Assembly (NCBI GenBank): GCA_018698675.1
Contig: JABIPA010000005.1
Location: forward strand, 1 to 49,969
Source: a bacterium
GTDB lineage: Bacteria > Margulisbacteria > Marinamargulisbacteria > JABIPA01
DNA: 49,969 nucleotides
Direction: 5' to 3'
The notes below the pieces were generated by a model. That model saw only the letters and a program-made list of their open reading frames with translations, had not been told where the DNA came from and did not search any database. The position numbers and the translations under genes were made by a program. Shown here piece by piece: positions 29,229 to 39,307 of this stretch (the stretch's first letter is position 1; each line of letters opens with the position of its first letter).

Positions 29229-29297
29229 TTAATTACCAAAACGCGCAAGTAATCAATAAGACGATCAATAACTACGTTTAATTTGAACAAAATAATA

Positions 29298-29331
29298 AAA
29301 AAAAGGACATCCCTTGTAGTAGTTACAAGGG
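29298..29331 (-). terminator. Terminator or attenuator hairpin between ylqD and trmD
   Basis: On the minus strand just after the ylqD stop, CCCTTGTA and TACAAGGG form an 8-9-bp stem with a 5-nt loop (29311-29331), followed after atgtcc by a run of eight T. The gap of six bases between stem and T-run makes it imperfect, so partial read-through is plausible. Confidence 0.65.
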
Positions 29332-29334
29332 AAA

Positions 29335-29787
29335 CTAACCAATGTTTGAAGGAACCGCGTCACCAACTGACTTAATATCCTGAACAACTCCGTCTTCAAC
29401 CAATATCTCTAATCCACCAAGCTTCTCGTAGAGATTGTCGCCTTTTTTAATTTGAACAAATCCGTCAATTAAGCCCTGCATAAAATGACTTCCCATTTTA
29501 AGATCGACTATACTTGCTTCTCGCTTCTTCAAATCTGCAACAGAAGACTCTAATTGATAAATTTCCGTTTCAATTTGTTGATAAGAAGGTAAGAGTTTAT
29601 TCCCATCTCCCTTATCAGCTAACTGACGACCAATTTCTTGCATCTTTTTTTGAAGTTCGTCTATTCTCTTCGACGACGTCGTAATAGCATTTTGAACTTC
29701 GAATCGCATATATTCTTTAAATTTTTCTGTTACAATCGCTTTAATTGCTACACTACGTTTTAGTGTAACCGGCTTTGATTCACTCAT
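29335..29787 (-). CDS. ylqD: YlqD-family coiled-coil protein
   Basis: This 150-residue protein matches the YlqD family of Bacillota by sequence style and position between the KH-domain gene and trmD. It has an N-terminal beta part (VTLKRSVAIKAIVTEKFKEYMR), a central coiled coil (about 37-95, KRIDELQKKMQEIGRQLA), and a C-terminal small domain ending LGGLEILVEDGVVQDI. The function is unknown; conserved linkage to ribosome genes hints at RNA or ribosome biology. A hairpin terminator lies directly downstream. Confidence 0.75.
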   Translation of the reverse strand: MSESKPVTLKRSVAIKAIVTEKFKEYMRFEVQNAITTSSKRIDELQKKMQEIGRQLADKGDGNKLLPSYQQIETEIYQLESSVADLKKREASIVDLKMGSHFMQGLIDGFVQIKKGDNLYEKLGGLEILVEDGVVQDIKSVGDAVPSNIG

Positions 29788-29854
29788 TATTAACCTCTAT
29801 AAATAAAAATACAAAAACTCAAAAAGACTCTAACTATTAAAATAATAAGTGGTT

Positions 29855-30091
29855 CTAATTTTGAGTTAAGATTTCAACCGTTACTTTTTTATCACTTTTT
29901 GCTGCAGCAGCTTTAACAACAGTACGTATTGCATTCGCAATTCTACCGTCTTTGCCAATTACTTTCCCGACATCGTCGGGTGAAACACTTATCTCTAAAA
30001 TAATTACGCTTTCGCCACTTGTTTCATTAACTTTAACTTCGTCAGGCGTATCAACTAATGCACGCGCGATGGTTTCAACTAATTGCTTCAT
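29855..30091 (-). CDS. khpA: KH-domain RNA-binding protein KhpA
   Basis: This 78-residue protein is a single KH domain with the GxxG loop in VGKVIGKDGRIANAIRTVVKAAA, typical of KhpA (YlqC), a small RNA chaperone that often pairs with KhpB and affects cell-division gene expression in Gram-positives. The length is standard. It lies 32 bp after rpsP and 67 bp before ylqD. Confidence 0.93.
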   Translation of the reverse strand: MKQLVETIARALVDTPDEVKVNETSGESVIILEISVSPDDVGKVIGKDGRIANAIRTVVKAAAAKSDKKVTVEILTQN

Positions 30092-30123
30092 GTGTTTTCC
30101 TCGCTCTCTATTCTATAAGATTG

Positions 30124-30420
30124 CTAGCTTTCAGACTTGTCTGATTTTTTTGTTTTCTTATGTAATCCTTGAACCTTAGGTACAAGTCCTTCATTTCCTA
30201 ATAACCTAGTAAGAGTTTCAGTAGGCTGTGCGCCAACTCCTAACCAATGTTTTACTCTATCTTCTTTAACCTCAAATTTTGCAGGTTTTTGTAAGGGATC
30301 ATACATTCCAATATCTTCTACAGTTTTTCCGTCTCGTGCCCAAGTATTCTCAGCAACAACTACTCTGTAATAAGGTTTTTTCTTTTTTCCAAGTCTTTTT
30401 AAACGAATTTTTAATGCCAT
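30124..30420 (-). CDS. rpsP: Ribosomal protein S16
   Basis: This is a 30S assembly protein of 98 residues. MALKIRLKRLGKKKKPYYRVVVAE is the family N terminus, and FEVKEDRVKHWLGVGAQPTETL follows. A Lys/Ser-rich tail ends the protein. GGAGG-type purines (tggaggtgaaac) precede the ATG. It is placed 46 bp after trpA on the same strand, so the trp pair may share its transcript. Confidence 0.96.
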   Translation of the reverse strand: MALKIRLKRLGKKKKPYYRVVVAENTWARDGKTVEDIGMYDPLQKPAKFEVKEDRVKHWLGVGAQPTETLTRLLGNEGLVPKVQGLHKKTKKSDKSES

Positions 30421-30466
30421 GTTTCACCTCCAATGCGTGTAATCATACAGAGTTGTAAAGGGGTGG

Positions 30467-31249
30467 TCAAGATATAGCGATTGCCTTAAAAGATTTGATT
30501 TTTCTTTGAATAATAGATATAGCCTCGGACTCGCTTTTTTGCTCTTTAATTAACTCAGAGAAGTAACTTCCAACAATAGCCCCATCTCCTACTGAATGAA
30601 CAAAATCAACGTGTTTTTTTTCTCTGACTCCAAAACCAATGCATACGGGTATATCTTTAATAGCTTTAATGTTATTCACAATCTCATTTAAGTTATTTGC
30701 AAACGAATCTCTTTCACCTGTTATACCAGTTGAAGATATCAAATATACGAAAGGAGAACTATTTTTAACAATTTTCTTCAATCTATTTTCTTTAGTTAAA
30801 TGAGACACTAAAAAAACAATACCTACTTTAAAAAATTTTGAATATTTTAAATACTCCTCAGCATCCTCAATACACAGATCCGGAATTATACAAGAATCTA
30901 AACCTGATAATGAACAATCTTTAAAAAAATTCTTTATTCCGTAAGCATACACAATATTTGCTGCGACCATAAAAAGAATTGGTTTGTCATGTTCTTTTTT
31001 GACGCGCCTTACGACTTCAAGTCCTTTTTCAATACCTATTTCAGGATCTTTCGCTAAAGCTCTCTGATGAGAAGCTTGAATAACAGGGCCGTCTGCAACT
31101 GGGTCCGAAAAAGGAATTCCTATTTCTATTAAATCTGCTCCTGCTTCAAAACTTCCTTTAATAAGCTTTTCGGTGAATTCTAAAGAAGGGTCTCCAAGCG
31201 TAAAATAAGGAATAATCATATTTTTGTTTTTTAACAAATTCTTAGCCAT
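30467..31249 (-). CDS. trpA: Tryptophan synthase alpha chain
   Basis: TrpA cleaves indole-glycerol phosphate to indole, which is channelled to TrpB. It has 260 residues. Signatures: ADLIEIGIPFSDPVADGPVIQ (with the catalytic Glu), SGLDSCIIPDLCIEDAEE (the catalytic Asp), STGITGERDSF and VCIGFGVREKKHV. It starts 2 bp after the trpB stop. Other trp genes are not in the window. Confidence 0.96.
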   Translation of the reverse strand: MAKNLLKNKNMIIPYFTLGDPSLEFTEKLIKGSFEAGADLIEIGIPFSDPVADGPVIQASHQRALAKDPEIGIEKGLEVVRRVKKEHDKPILFMVAANIVYAYGIKNFFKDCSLSGLDSCIIPDLCIEDAEEYLKYSKFFKVGIVFLVSHLTKENRLKKIVKNSSPFVYLISSTGITGERDSFANNLNEIVNNIKAIKDIPVCIGFGVREKKHVDFVHSVGDGAIVGSYFSELIKEQKSESEAISIIQRKIKSFKAIAIS

Positions 31250-31251
31250 AG

Positions 31252-32424
31252 TTAATCCAATTCAATTCTATTTTGTAACGTGGACATATCTTTATCACCA
31301 CGACCGGAAACATTCAAAATGACAATATCATCTCTTTTAAAATCTTTTGTTTCCTTCAAATACCCAAACGCATGAGACGTTTCAAGAGCTGGAATTACCC
31401 CTTCCAATTGAGAAACCCACTTACAGCCAATTAAAGCTGTTTCGTCCGTAGCTGCCCTTACCGTCAGTCTTTCTTCATCTTTTAGATAACTCAACTCCGG
31501 GCCAACACCTGGATAGTCTAATCCTGCAGATATAGAATGTGCCAATTCAATTTGCCCCAAATCACTATATAAAAGATAAGAAAGAGCGCCGTGTAATATT
31601 CCAGGACGGCCCTTACTGAGGGGGGCAGCATGCTCGGATGTATCCAACCCCAAACCAGAGCCTTCAACAGCAACTAATTTAACTGAAACGTCTTTTACAA
31701 ACGCGCTAAAAACTCCCATTGCGTTCGATCCACCGCCCACGCATGCTACAACTCCATCCGGTAATCGCCCTCTTTCCTTAAGAATTTGCTTCTTGGCTTC
31801 TACACCAATAATTGATTGAAACTCCCTAACCATAGACGGATAAGGATGAGGCCCAACGACTGAGCCTATTATATAGTGAGTATTTTCAACATTTTTCAAC
31901 CAATCTCTTATTGCTTCAGTCGTAGCTTCTTTCAACGTCTTAGATCCTGCATCGACAGATACAACAGTAGCTCCTAACAACTTCATTCGATAAACGTTTA
32001 ATTGCTGTCGTTTAACATCTTCGCTTCCCATATATATAACACATTCATACCCAAACAAGGCGCACGCCGTAGCCGTAGCAACACCATGCTGCCCCGCTCC
32101 AGTTTCTGCTATTATTCTTGATTTACCCATATGTTTAGCGACGAGTAACTGTCCTAAAGCATTGTTTATTTTATGGGACCCCGTATGATTTAAATCTTCT
32201 CTCTTCAAATAGACTTCAAATCCTAGTTCATTGGATAGTCTTTTTGCGTAGGTTAAAGGTGTCGGTCTCCCAACATAATCTTTTAACAGTTTGTTAAATT
32301 CTTTTCGAAAAGATGGTGTCTTTTTTAACTTAATATATGTTTTGTATAAATCATCGAGAGCGGAAAATAATGTTTCAGGAACATATCTCCCTCCAAAAAT
32401 ACCGAAATGACCATTTTTATTCAT
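31252..32424 (-). CDS. trpB: Tryptophan synthase beta chain
   Basis: TrpB condenses indole with serine using PLP. It has 390 residues. The PLP lysine is in [35 protein letters not shown] is the active-site loop, [17 protein letters not shown] binds the cofactor phosphate, and [10 protein letters not shown] is the C-terminal signature. This is the TrpB1 type that pairs with TrpA. Its start overlaps the patatin gene's stop by 4 bp (ATGA-type coupling). Confidence 0.97.
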   Translation of the reverse strand: MNKNGHFGIFGGRYVPETLFSALDDLYKTYIKLKKTPSFRKEFNKLLKDYVGRPTPLTYAKRLSNELGFEVYLKREDLNHTGSHKINNALGQLLVAKHMGKSRIIAETGAGQHGVATATACALFGYECVIYMGSEDVKRQQLNVYRMKLLGATVVSVDAGSKTLKEATTEAIRDWLKNVENTHYIIGSVVGPHPYPSMVREFQSIIGVEAKKQILKERGRLPDGVVACVGGGSNAMGVFSAFVKDVSVKLVAVEGSGLGLDTSEHAAPLSKGRPGILHGALSYLLYSDLGQIELAHSISAGLDYPGVGPELSYLKDEERLTVRAATDETALIGCKWVSQLEGVIPALETSHAFGYLKETKDFKRDDIVILNVSGRGDKDMSTLQNRIELD

Positions 32425-33233
32425 GATACCAATGCTTTAATTTCACCGATATTTTGCTCTACAGCTTCTCTTCCTAATTCGATCATATCTAATCCTTTTT
32501 TAATTCCAAATGAATTAAAATGTTTAGTGAACGGTTTTATCACATAATCAGCTTCATCCAGAAGCTTCTGAGATACATTATGAAGTAATAAATCCAAGCC
32601 TCTATCTGCAATCGTTGCCATATGCTTTGGTATTTTAGTGATGGAAACATGAGGAATAATATCTACAGCAATAACAACATCGGCACCCAAATCTCTAACA
32701 ACCCCTACCGGAACATTTGCTGAAGCTCCGCCATCTACAAAATGACATCCATTAATTTCATAGGGTGAAAACACGCCAGGAAATGATGCACTTGCACAGA
32801 CTCCCTTGGCCACTTCCAAATTTGGATAATTTACGGCCACTGCTTGACCCGTTAACAAATCAGTTGCTAGCGGGGCAAAAGGAATTTTTAAATCTTTAAA
32901 CTTTACGTCTCCTATTTGGCTTCTCATTAGTCGCTCGATTGGATCTGAGGAAAATAACGCTTTTCTAGAAAATCTTAGTTTAGCAAAATCTTTCCATCTT
33001 AGTTTTGGAATAACTGCGATAAGCTGTTCAATAGGAACTCCGGCGGCGATAAAGCCACCAACTATAGAACCTGCGCTTGTACCACCTAAATAATCAATTG
33101 GAATATTATGTTTACGAAGCCCTTGAACGACTCCTAAATGTGCAAAACCTCGAGCTGCCCCTCCCCCAAGAGCCAGCCCGATTTTTTTTGGTTTTTTCTT
33201 TAAATTCTTAAATAAAAAAGATAAAGGCTTCAC
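32421..33233 (-). CDS. Patatin-like phospholipase (RssA/NTE family)
   Basis: This 270-residue esterase has the Ser-Asp dyad of patatins. The oxyanion loop is [12 protein letters not shown] (23-34), the nucleophile elbow is GTSAGS with Ser53, and the catalytic Asp is in VDGGAS (Asp167). Bacterial RssA-type members are cytoplasmic lipid acyl hydrolases; the physiological substrate is uncertain. No signal peptide is seen (a basic KNLKKKPKK precedes the first strand). It lies 3 bp after rpsA and overlaps trpB by 4 bp, which makes co-expression with both likely. Confidence 0.9.
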   Translation of the reverse strand: MKPLSFLFKNLKKKPKKIGLALGGGAARGFAHLGVVQGLRKHNIPIDYLGGTSAGSIVGGFIAAGVPIEQLIAVIPKLRWKDFAKLRFSRKALFSSDPIERLMRSQIGDVKFKDLKIPFAPLATDLLTGQAVAVNYPNLEVAKGVCASASFPGVFSPYEINGCHFVDGGASANVPVGVVRDLGADVVIAVDIIPHVSITKIPKHMATIADRGLDLLLHNVSQKLLDEADYVIKPFTKHFNSFGIKKGLDMIELGREAVEQNIGEIKALVS

Positions 33234-33236
33234 GGA

Positions 33237-34682
33237 TTAAGAAATAGAAACTGATTCTTGTTCTTCAACCTGACTTTCGGAACCATCTGATGATGAATCC
33301 TCGTCATTAACGCCTTTTAAACTTAAACCAATTTTTTGTTCATCTGGTAATAGTTTAATAATTCTAGCTTTTACAGTTTGACCTGATTTAACAACATCTT
33401 CTACAGATTTAACGTGATCATATGATAACTCTGAAATATGTATTAAACCTTCCAAATCCTTTTCAATTTGCATAAATGCTCCAAAAGCTAAAATTCGAGA
33501 AATGGTTCCTTCAACTGTTTGACCAATTTCATATTTCTCTGCAACTTTTACCCAAGGATCTGGTTGAAGTTGTCTTATTCCTAAAGAAATTTTCTCGTTC
33601 TCACGATCAACTCCAAGAACAAATACCTTAACTTCATCACCAACTGCCATAATTTCCGAAGGGTGATTTACTCTAGACCAAGATAATTCTGAAATATGAA
33701 CAAGTCCTTCAACTCCACCTACGTCAACGAATACACCAAAATCTTTAATGCTAGTTACTTTACCTTCTTTTACCTGACCAACATCAATTGATTCAAAAAT
33801 GATAGCCAATTCCTTTTTAGAGGTTTTTCGTCTAGCCATTTTATTTGAAAAAATAACTTTTCTACGTTTTCTATCAGCTTGTAGCACAGTAACCGTAAGA
33901 GGTTTATTCACAAACCCATCTAAAGGATCATTATGTTCTTTCAATAATTGAGAAGCAGGAACGAACCCCTTTATTCCTTTATATTCAGCAACAACTCCAC
34001 CTTGAACTGCAGATGTTACATAAACATCAACAGGATCTTTTGTCTTAGATAGTGAAATAATAGTATTCCATGCAATTTCGTATTCAGCTTTTTTTCTAGA
34101 AAGAACGGTATAACCTTCTTTACTCTCTAGTTTTACAATACTAGAACTTATTTCATCACCAGCACTAAATTCTTTTTCCGGATCAGCATGAGGATCATTA
34201 CTATACTCAGAATTAACAATAAAACCATCTGACTTATATTTGATATCTACTAAAATCCCGCCTTTTTCAATGCGTCTAACAATTCCTTTAATAATATCGC
34301 CTTCTTGATAATCCATTACAGATTCATCCATAGCGGCTTTAAAAATATCTTCTGGATCGTTACTTTCTACTTTAGCAGGAGTTTCTTCCTCTACTACTTC
34401 TTGAACGGTCTCTACTTTTTCATCTGAACTAGGTTCTGATACCTGTTCTACCGCAGTAGCAAGACTAGAAGAATCATCTTCTTTTTCAATTTCAACATTT
34501 TTCTCAACAACAGTCTTGTTTTCACTTGTTGTTTCTTTATCGTTACTTAAACTTTTTTCAAACTCAGACACTTCTCCAAGTTTTGTTCCTTTTAATTCGG
34601 AACTCTCATTAACTTCCTGCTTAACAGCCGTGTTAAATTCGTTACTTTCCTTAAACTCGCCTAATTTAGTACCTTCTGACAT
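33237..34682 (-). CDS. rpsA: Ribosomal protein S1 (four S1 domains, acidic N-terminal extension)
   Basis: This 481-residue protein holds four S1/OB domains: GDIIKGIVRRIEKGGILVDI, a divergent second one (DPVDVYVTSAVQGGVVAEYK), GQVKEGKVTSIKDFGVFVDV and GQTVEGTISRILAFGAFMQI. E. coli S1 has six; four is common in Gram-positives and cyanobacteria. The first about 115 residues are low-complexity, rich in Glu, Ser and Val, with GTKLGE repeated at residues 4-9 and 32-37. A strong AGAGGAGAG site precedes the ATG. It opens the long translation-trp-arg gene chain. Confidence 0.93.
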   Translation of the reverse strand: MSEGTKLGEFKESNEFNTAVKQEVNESSELKGTKLGEVSEFEKSLSNDKETTSENKTVVEKNVEIEKEDDSSSLATAVEQVSEPSSDEKVETVQEVVEEETPAKVESNDPEDIFKAAMDESVMDYQEGDIIKGIVRRIEKGGILVDIKYKSDGFIVNSEYSNDPHADPEKEFSAGDEISSSIVKLESKEGYTVLSRKKAEYEIAWNTIISLSKTKDPVDVYVTSAVQGGVVAEYKGIKGFVPASQLLKEHNDPLDGFVNKPLTVTVLQADRKRRKVIFSNKMARRKTSKKELAIIFESIDVGQVKEGKVTSIKDFGVFVDVGGVEGLVHISELSWSRVNHPSEIMAVGDEVKVFVLGVDRENEKISLGIRQLQPDPWVKVAEKYEIGQTVEGTISRILAFGAFMQIEKDLEGLIHISELSYDHVKSVEDVVKSGQTVKARIIKLLPDEQKIGLSLKGVNDEDSSSDGSESQVEEQESVSIS

Positions 34683-34824
34683 TATTACTCTCCTCTTTAA
34701 AACCCAATAAATCTTTTTGTTGATTCTACACTACTTAAAAATTCATGTACAGGCTACAAGAACGATTCAAGCAGAATAATTATTGTTTAAAAACAATACT
34801 AAAACGAAGGAAAAAATAGAAGAA

Positions 34825-35544
34825 TTACTGGTTTTTGAAATCCAAATCACTACGATATTTTTTAATCGTGTCATAGTAATCAAGTATGTCATTTACATAA
34901 TGTTCCGTTTTTGGATCTACGCCCTTTTTTTTCACATTGGTAAATCCCTTATAATAAGAAGCTAAGGCCATGTTAACGTTTTTATTTTTACCTTTCCATT
35001 TAGATAGCATAAAATTTAAATATTCAGTTGTTCCGCTAACATTTTCCTTAATGTTAAACGGGTTATTTATCTTTAAGGACTTAAAATTAAAATCCTTAAT
35101 TTGACCTAAGCCTGCAGCACCTGTTCTACTCACGGCTTTTTTATTAAACCCTGATTCACGAGCTATTACTGCAGCGGCTAATTTAGGATCCAAATTGTAT
35201 TTTTTTCCATATTCAACCAATCCAGATGATATCTCTTCAGCGTCCTCTTTATTTATAGTTTTAAATACTGACGTGATGTAATTCAAAATTGATTCTTTTT
35301 CTTTTTTTTCATCAAAAAGGTCATCGATTGTTACCTTAATATTTTCTCGAGCAGATTTCACTGCATCACTGATTTGGTCTTTTTTTTGAGACGCGCTAGA
35401 CTTAAAAGACGAATCATTCGAATTACGATATCTTTTTTGGGCTGAGTATGAATCGGGAGTTTTTCCCTCGATATTAGACGTTGTATTAGGCGTAACAAAA
35501 AAGAAAAGCGCAAAAATAATAACAGGCACTAAACTAAGATCCAT
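34825..35544 (-). CDS. Lytic transglycosylase (SLT domain)
   Basis: This 239-residue protein has an N-terminal hydrophobic segment (residues 3-18), acting as signal or anchor. A Ser/Lys-rich linker follows, then a goose-lysozyme-type SLT domain: catalytic Glu130 in AVIARESGFNKKA, TGAAGLGQIKDFNFK, ENVSGTTEYLNFML and ALASYYKGF. The fold cleaves peptidoglycan glycan chains to anhydromuropeptides. It overlaps the 3' end of proS by 11 bp and has only a weak Shine-Dalgarno, suggesting coupling. Confidence 0.88.
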   Translation of the reverse strand: MDLSLVPVIIFALFFFVTPNTTSNIEGKTPDSYSAQKRYRNSNDSSFKSSASQKKDQISDAVKSARENIKVTIDDLFDEKKEKESILNYITSVFKTINKEDAEEISSGLVEYGKKYNLDPKLAAAVIARESGFNKKAVSRTGAAGLGQIKDFNFKSLKINNPFNIKENVSGTTEYLNFMLSKWKGKNKNVNMALASYYKGFTNVKKKGVDPKTEHYVNDILDYYDTIKKYRSDLDFKNQ

Positions 35545-37351
35545 TGGTGAGTAAAGAATTTAAAGTTTGAGAAAGCTCATCAATACCAACACACCCGTTG
35601 CTACCTGTCCGTCTGCATTTCCATTCTACTTTACCCGTTTCTTTAAAAGACCGTCCAACGACAACTTGAAAGGGAATACCAATCAATTCCAAATCCTTAA
35701 ATTTCCGACCAGGAGACTCTTTTCTATCATCAAATAAAACATCAATTTTTTCCTCTTTTAAAGAACGATACATAGACTCAGCTGCAGACGTTAAATCAGG
35801 ATCTTTATGTCCAATTAAAACGATAGCCACCGAAAAAGGAGCAAGTTCTTCTGGCCAAACAATACCTTTTTCATCATGATTTTGCTCTATAGCTGCAGCA
35901 ACAGTACGACCAATTCCTATTCCATAACATCCCATTTCAAAGGGCTGTGTTTTTCCATTTTGGTCCAAAAATTCTGCTTTCATTGCTTTTGAATATGTGT
36001 TTCCTAATTTAAAAATATGACCCACTTCTATTCCTCGCACAAAACTCAACGTTCCTTTTTCGCACTTAGGGCAAGTATCCCCCTCCTGAACATTTCTTAA
36101 ATCGAAAAAATATTTTGGGGTAAAGTCTCTGCCTTCATCTAAATTTATTAAATGATAATCTTTTTTGTTAGCGCCTGCACAAGCCCCTTTTATTCCTTTT
36201 AATCTGAAATCTGAAATAATCAATCCTTTTTGGAATTGATCGTCTGTTAAAGTAGAAGGCCCCATAAACCCGTGAAATAAATTTAGAGTTTGTAAATCAG
36301 ACTCTTCTGCGAACCTTATATCTTGAGGTTCTGGAAACAAAGCGTCTAGTTCTATTTTTAGTTTACATTCATTTAATTGGTCGTCGCCACTTACAAGAAC
36401 CATGATTGGGACTGTTCCGTAAAAAAGCAGCAAGGCTTTAATACACTTATTTTTTGGTAATTTAAGGTGAGAAGCGACGGCTTCAATTGTCCCCATATCC
36501 GGTGTTAAAACAGATTCCGGAGAAGGAGTTACGTCCGAAGTTTGAGACTGTGTTTTCGCCGTGTCTTGAGTTGTAGATTGGGTATTGTTGCTGTTTTCAG
36601 AAGAATAATTTGTAGATTTTGAAATATTTACTTGAGAACACGTAGCCGCTTCAAGATTTGCTGCATATTCACAATTTGGACAATCAACAATCATATCTTC
36701 CCCAGTGGCTGCAGTTAACATAAACTCTTCTGAATTTGCGCCTCCAATTGAACCGGAGTCTGCCTGAACAATTTTATAATCTAACCCACATCTTTTAAAG
36801 ATTGATTGATATGCAGTTCTTATTTGCATATACGTTTCAGATAAACTCTCGTCATTAGCGTGAAAACTATATGCGTCTTTCATTATGAACTCTCGTCCAC
36901 GCATCAATCCAAACCTTGGGCGAATTTCATCTCTAAACTTTGTTTGAATTTGATACAAAGAAATTGGAAGTTCTTTATAAGACCGGATATTTTTTTTTGC
37001 AATATCTGTGATTACTTCTTCATGAGTGGGTCCGAAACAAAAATCATTACTATGTCTATCTGTTAAACGTAATAACTCTTTTCCATATTTGTCCCAACGT
37101 CCTGACTCTTTCCACAAGTCACTTGGAATTAATGAAGGAAGTAAACATTCTTGTCCGTCTACTTCGTTCATTTCCTCACGAACAATTGCTTCAAATTTTC
37201 GCATCACTTTTAGACCCAGTGGCAATAAGTTATAAATTCCGGACGATAATTTTCTTATCATTCCGGAACGAATCATTAACTTATGACTAGTAATTTCTGC
37301 GTCATTAGGACTTTCTTTTAACGTTGGACAAAATAATTTTGAAAATCTCAT
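35534..37351 (-). CDS. proS: Prolyl-tRNA synthetase, bacterial type with editing domain
   Basis: ProS charges tRNA-Pro. It has 605 residues. Class II motifs are seen: motif 1 near GLKVMRKFEAIVREEM, motif 2 in QIQTKFRDEIRPRFGLMRGREFIMKDAYSFH, and motif 3 in GCYGIGIGRTVAAAIEQNHDEKG. An INS editing domain (GTIEAVASHLKLPKNKCIKAL onward) lies between motifs 2 and 3. A Ser/Thr/Gln-rich linker at about residues 240-280 precedes it and is unusually long. Upstream, TTGCGA and TATTCT hexamers (17-bp spacer) form a possible promoter ending 8 nt before the ATG. Confidence 0.96.
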   Translation of the reverse strand: MRFSKLFCPTLKESPNDAEITSHKLMIRSGMIRKLSSGIYNLLPLGLKVMRKFEAIVREEMNEVDGQECLLPSLIPSDLWKESGRWDKYGKELLRLTDRHSNDFCFGPTHEEVITDIAKKNIRSYKELPISLYQIQTKFRDEIRPRFGLMRGREFIMKDAYSFHANDESLSETYMQIRTAYQSIFKRCGLDYKIVQADSGSIGGANSEEFMLTAATGEDMIVDCPNCEYAANLEAATCSQVNISKSTNYSSENSNNTQSTTQDTAKTQSQTSDVTPSPESVLTPDMGTIEAVASHLKLPKNKCIKALLLFYGTVPIMVLVSGDDQLNECKLKIELDALFPEPQDIRFAEESDLQTLNLFHGFMGPSTLTDDQFQKGLIISDFRLKGIKGACAGANKKDYHLINLDEGRDFTPKYFFDLRNVQEGDTCPKCEKGTLSFVRGIEVGHIFKLGNTYSKAMKAEFLDQNGKTQPFEMGCYGIGIGRTVAAAIEQNHDEKGIVWPEELAPFSVAIVLIGHKDPDLTSAAESMYRSLKEEKIDVLFDDRKESPGRKFKDLELIGIPFQVVVGRSFKETGKVEWKCRRTGSNGCVGIDELSQTLNSLLTNGS

Positions 37352-37424
37352 GCTAAAAAAGAATATATAAGTTCACAACAATTCGCAAGATTCTTACGAC
37401 GTTTCATATACTTTTTCACCCTAA

Positions 37425-39305
37425 TTATAGAAAATAATCCACGTTGTCTTGTCTAGATTGTACCAAATCCAATATTTTTTGAATGGACCCTTCTGGAGCT
37501 TCTATATCTGACTTTGAAACTACGCAATCAACCGGAAATTGTCCTTCATGCTCACCACAATAAACAACAACTAACTGATCTCCACCTAATAATGTCTTTA
37601 GCATTTTAATTTCATAACTATCTAAATCTGAGATTGTCGAAATCAAAATCATTCCTGCATCAGTAAATAAGTGGGATAATTCTCCCAATCGACGAATATG
37701 TTCATCTCTATCTTCGATACCTTCTGGAATATCTGATGAAACGCCGCCAACCATATTTGGTAGCCCTAAGTAATATACTTTCTTACCAGCCTTAAATAAG
37801 GATTCTTCTAAAATTTTTGCTAGATCAATTTTTCCAGTATCTCGTGGTCCCGCCAATAAAATTAGCGTTGGCGTTTGCTCCATTTGCCTGGCTCTATCAG
37901 CAGCCGTAATTTCTGATTTTTCCCATAAAAATTGACGTTGATTTGCAACATCTTCTAATCGAGACGTCGAATCGATACTTTCAGAAATGATTCCACCGCC
38001 CGCAATTTCATAATCATCAATAATTACAAACCGACCTGTTGATTCAATATCACTAGAAATATCGTAGGCAATTGGTTTTAAGGTTTGAAACACACATTCA
38101 GCGACATCATGTCTACCGACATGGCTCTTACTAGACTCAGTTGTTAATGCTGACGCATCTAGCACATGAATTATTTCTTTTAAATATACGGTTGCTCGAG
38201 CAGCTCCAATTTTAATCTTATACTTTTTATTTTGAACCAATGGGTTTTTCCCAAGCCAAAATAAATTAGCTTTAAAATTTGTTCCATATTTGGCAGGAGT
38301 CTCACCTTTTTTGCAAATAAGTTCGCCCGGCTTAATATAGAGTTGCGGAGATATTGTAAAACCGGTTGCATAACCTGCTCCAATAGATGATTGTTTCTTT
38401 AAATTAAAACCCTCTATTGATGTGATCGTTGCTTCTTTATTAGACGGAAGGAAAACGATATCATCACCGTCGTTAATTGTTCCCGTTTCAACTGTACCAG
38501 CAAAAACCCGGCGATCATCGCCTTCTTCTGTAAACTTATAAACATCTTGAACTGGAAATCGAAAAGGCTGATTTTCTTTAGATGCCTGCTTTTCGCATTT
38601 ATCCATCCAACTCAATACGTCTCCGCCTTTGTACCATGACATAGATTCAGAAGGACTAATTAAATTATCCCCTTCTCGTGCAGATATAGGTACGTAAGCC
38701 AAAGGAGTTAAGTTAATTTCATCTAAAAATTCTTGGTATTCTTTAACAATTGCATTAAATTTTTCTTCGTTATTATCTACAAGATCCATTTTGTTTACAC
38801 ATACAATAATTTGTCGAATTCCAAGCAACGATAACATATAACCATGCCGCCTAGAGTTCTCTTGAACACCTTCATGAGCATCAATTACTAAAATTGCTGC
38901 TTCTGCTCTTGCTGCACCCGTAATCATATTTTTCAAAAACTCGATATGACCTGGTGCATCGATAATAATGTAATTTCTTTTCTCAGATTTGAAAAAAGAA
39001 CGTGCCGTATCAATAGTAATACCTTGAGACTGCTCATCTTTTAATGCATCTAATAAAAACGCATATTCAAAAGGCTTTGCATTAGCGGCACACATTGCCT
39101 TTACTTGATCTAACTTACCTTTTGGTAAGGTATCCGTATCGGCAAGCAACCTCCCGATGAATGTACTTTTCCCATGATCCACGTGTCCTACAATTACTAT
39201 GTTCATACGTTCTAACTTATCTATTAACGACTCATCTTTTGAGTTAATTTCTGGCTGCTGATCCGTGTATTCTAATTGTGATTGCACTATTTTATTATCT
39301 GACAT
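37425..39305 (-). CDS. cysN: Sulfate adenylyltransferase large subunit CysN fused to a degenerate APS-kinase domain
   Basis: The GTPase subunit of ATP sulfurylase drives APS formation from sulfate. It has 626 residues. GTPase motifs: [31 protein letters not shown]. Residues about 478-626 resemble the C-terminal APS kinase of CysNC ([36 protein letters not shown]). However, the P-loop reads GPRDTGKI (486-493) in place of GxxGxGKS/T, so the Ser/Thr that binds magnesium is lost and kinase activity is doubtful. This fits a cell whose CysH uses APS directly. It is the last gene of the operon, 2 bp after cysD. Confidence 0.93.
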   Translation of the reverse strand: MSDNKIVQSQLEYTDQQPEINSKDESLIDKLERMNIVIVGHVDHGKSTFIGRLLADTDTLPKGKLDQVKAMCAANAKPFEYAFLLDALKDEQSQGITIDTARSFFKSEKRNYIIIDAPGHIEFLKNMITGAARAEAAILVIDAHEGVQENSRRHGYMLSLLGIRQIIVCVNKMDLVDNNEEKFNAIVKEYQEFLDEINLTPLAYVPISAREGDNLISPSESMSWYKGGDVLSWMDKCEKQASKENQPFRFPVQDVYKFTEEGDDRRVFAGTVETGTINDGDDIVFLPSNKEATITSIEGFNLKKQSSIGAGYATGFTISPQLYIKPGELICKKGETPAKYGTNFKANLFWLGKNPLVQNKKYKIKIGAARATVYLKEIIHVLDASALTTESSKSHVGRHDVAECVFQTLKPIAYDISSDIESTGRFVIIDDYEIAGGGIISESIDSTSRLEDVANQRQFLWEKSEITAADRARQMEQTPTLILLAGPRDTGKIDLAKILEESLFKAGKKVYYLGLPNMVGGVSSDIPEGIEDRDEHIRRLGELSHLFTDAGMILISTISDLDSYEIKMLKTLLGGDQLVVVYCGEHEGQFPVDCVVSKSDIEAPEGSIQKILDLVQSRQDNVDYFL

Positions 39306-39307
39306 AA

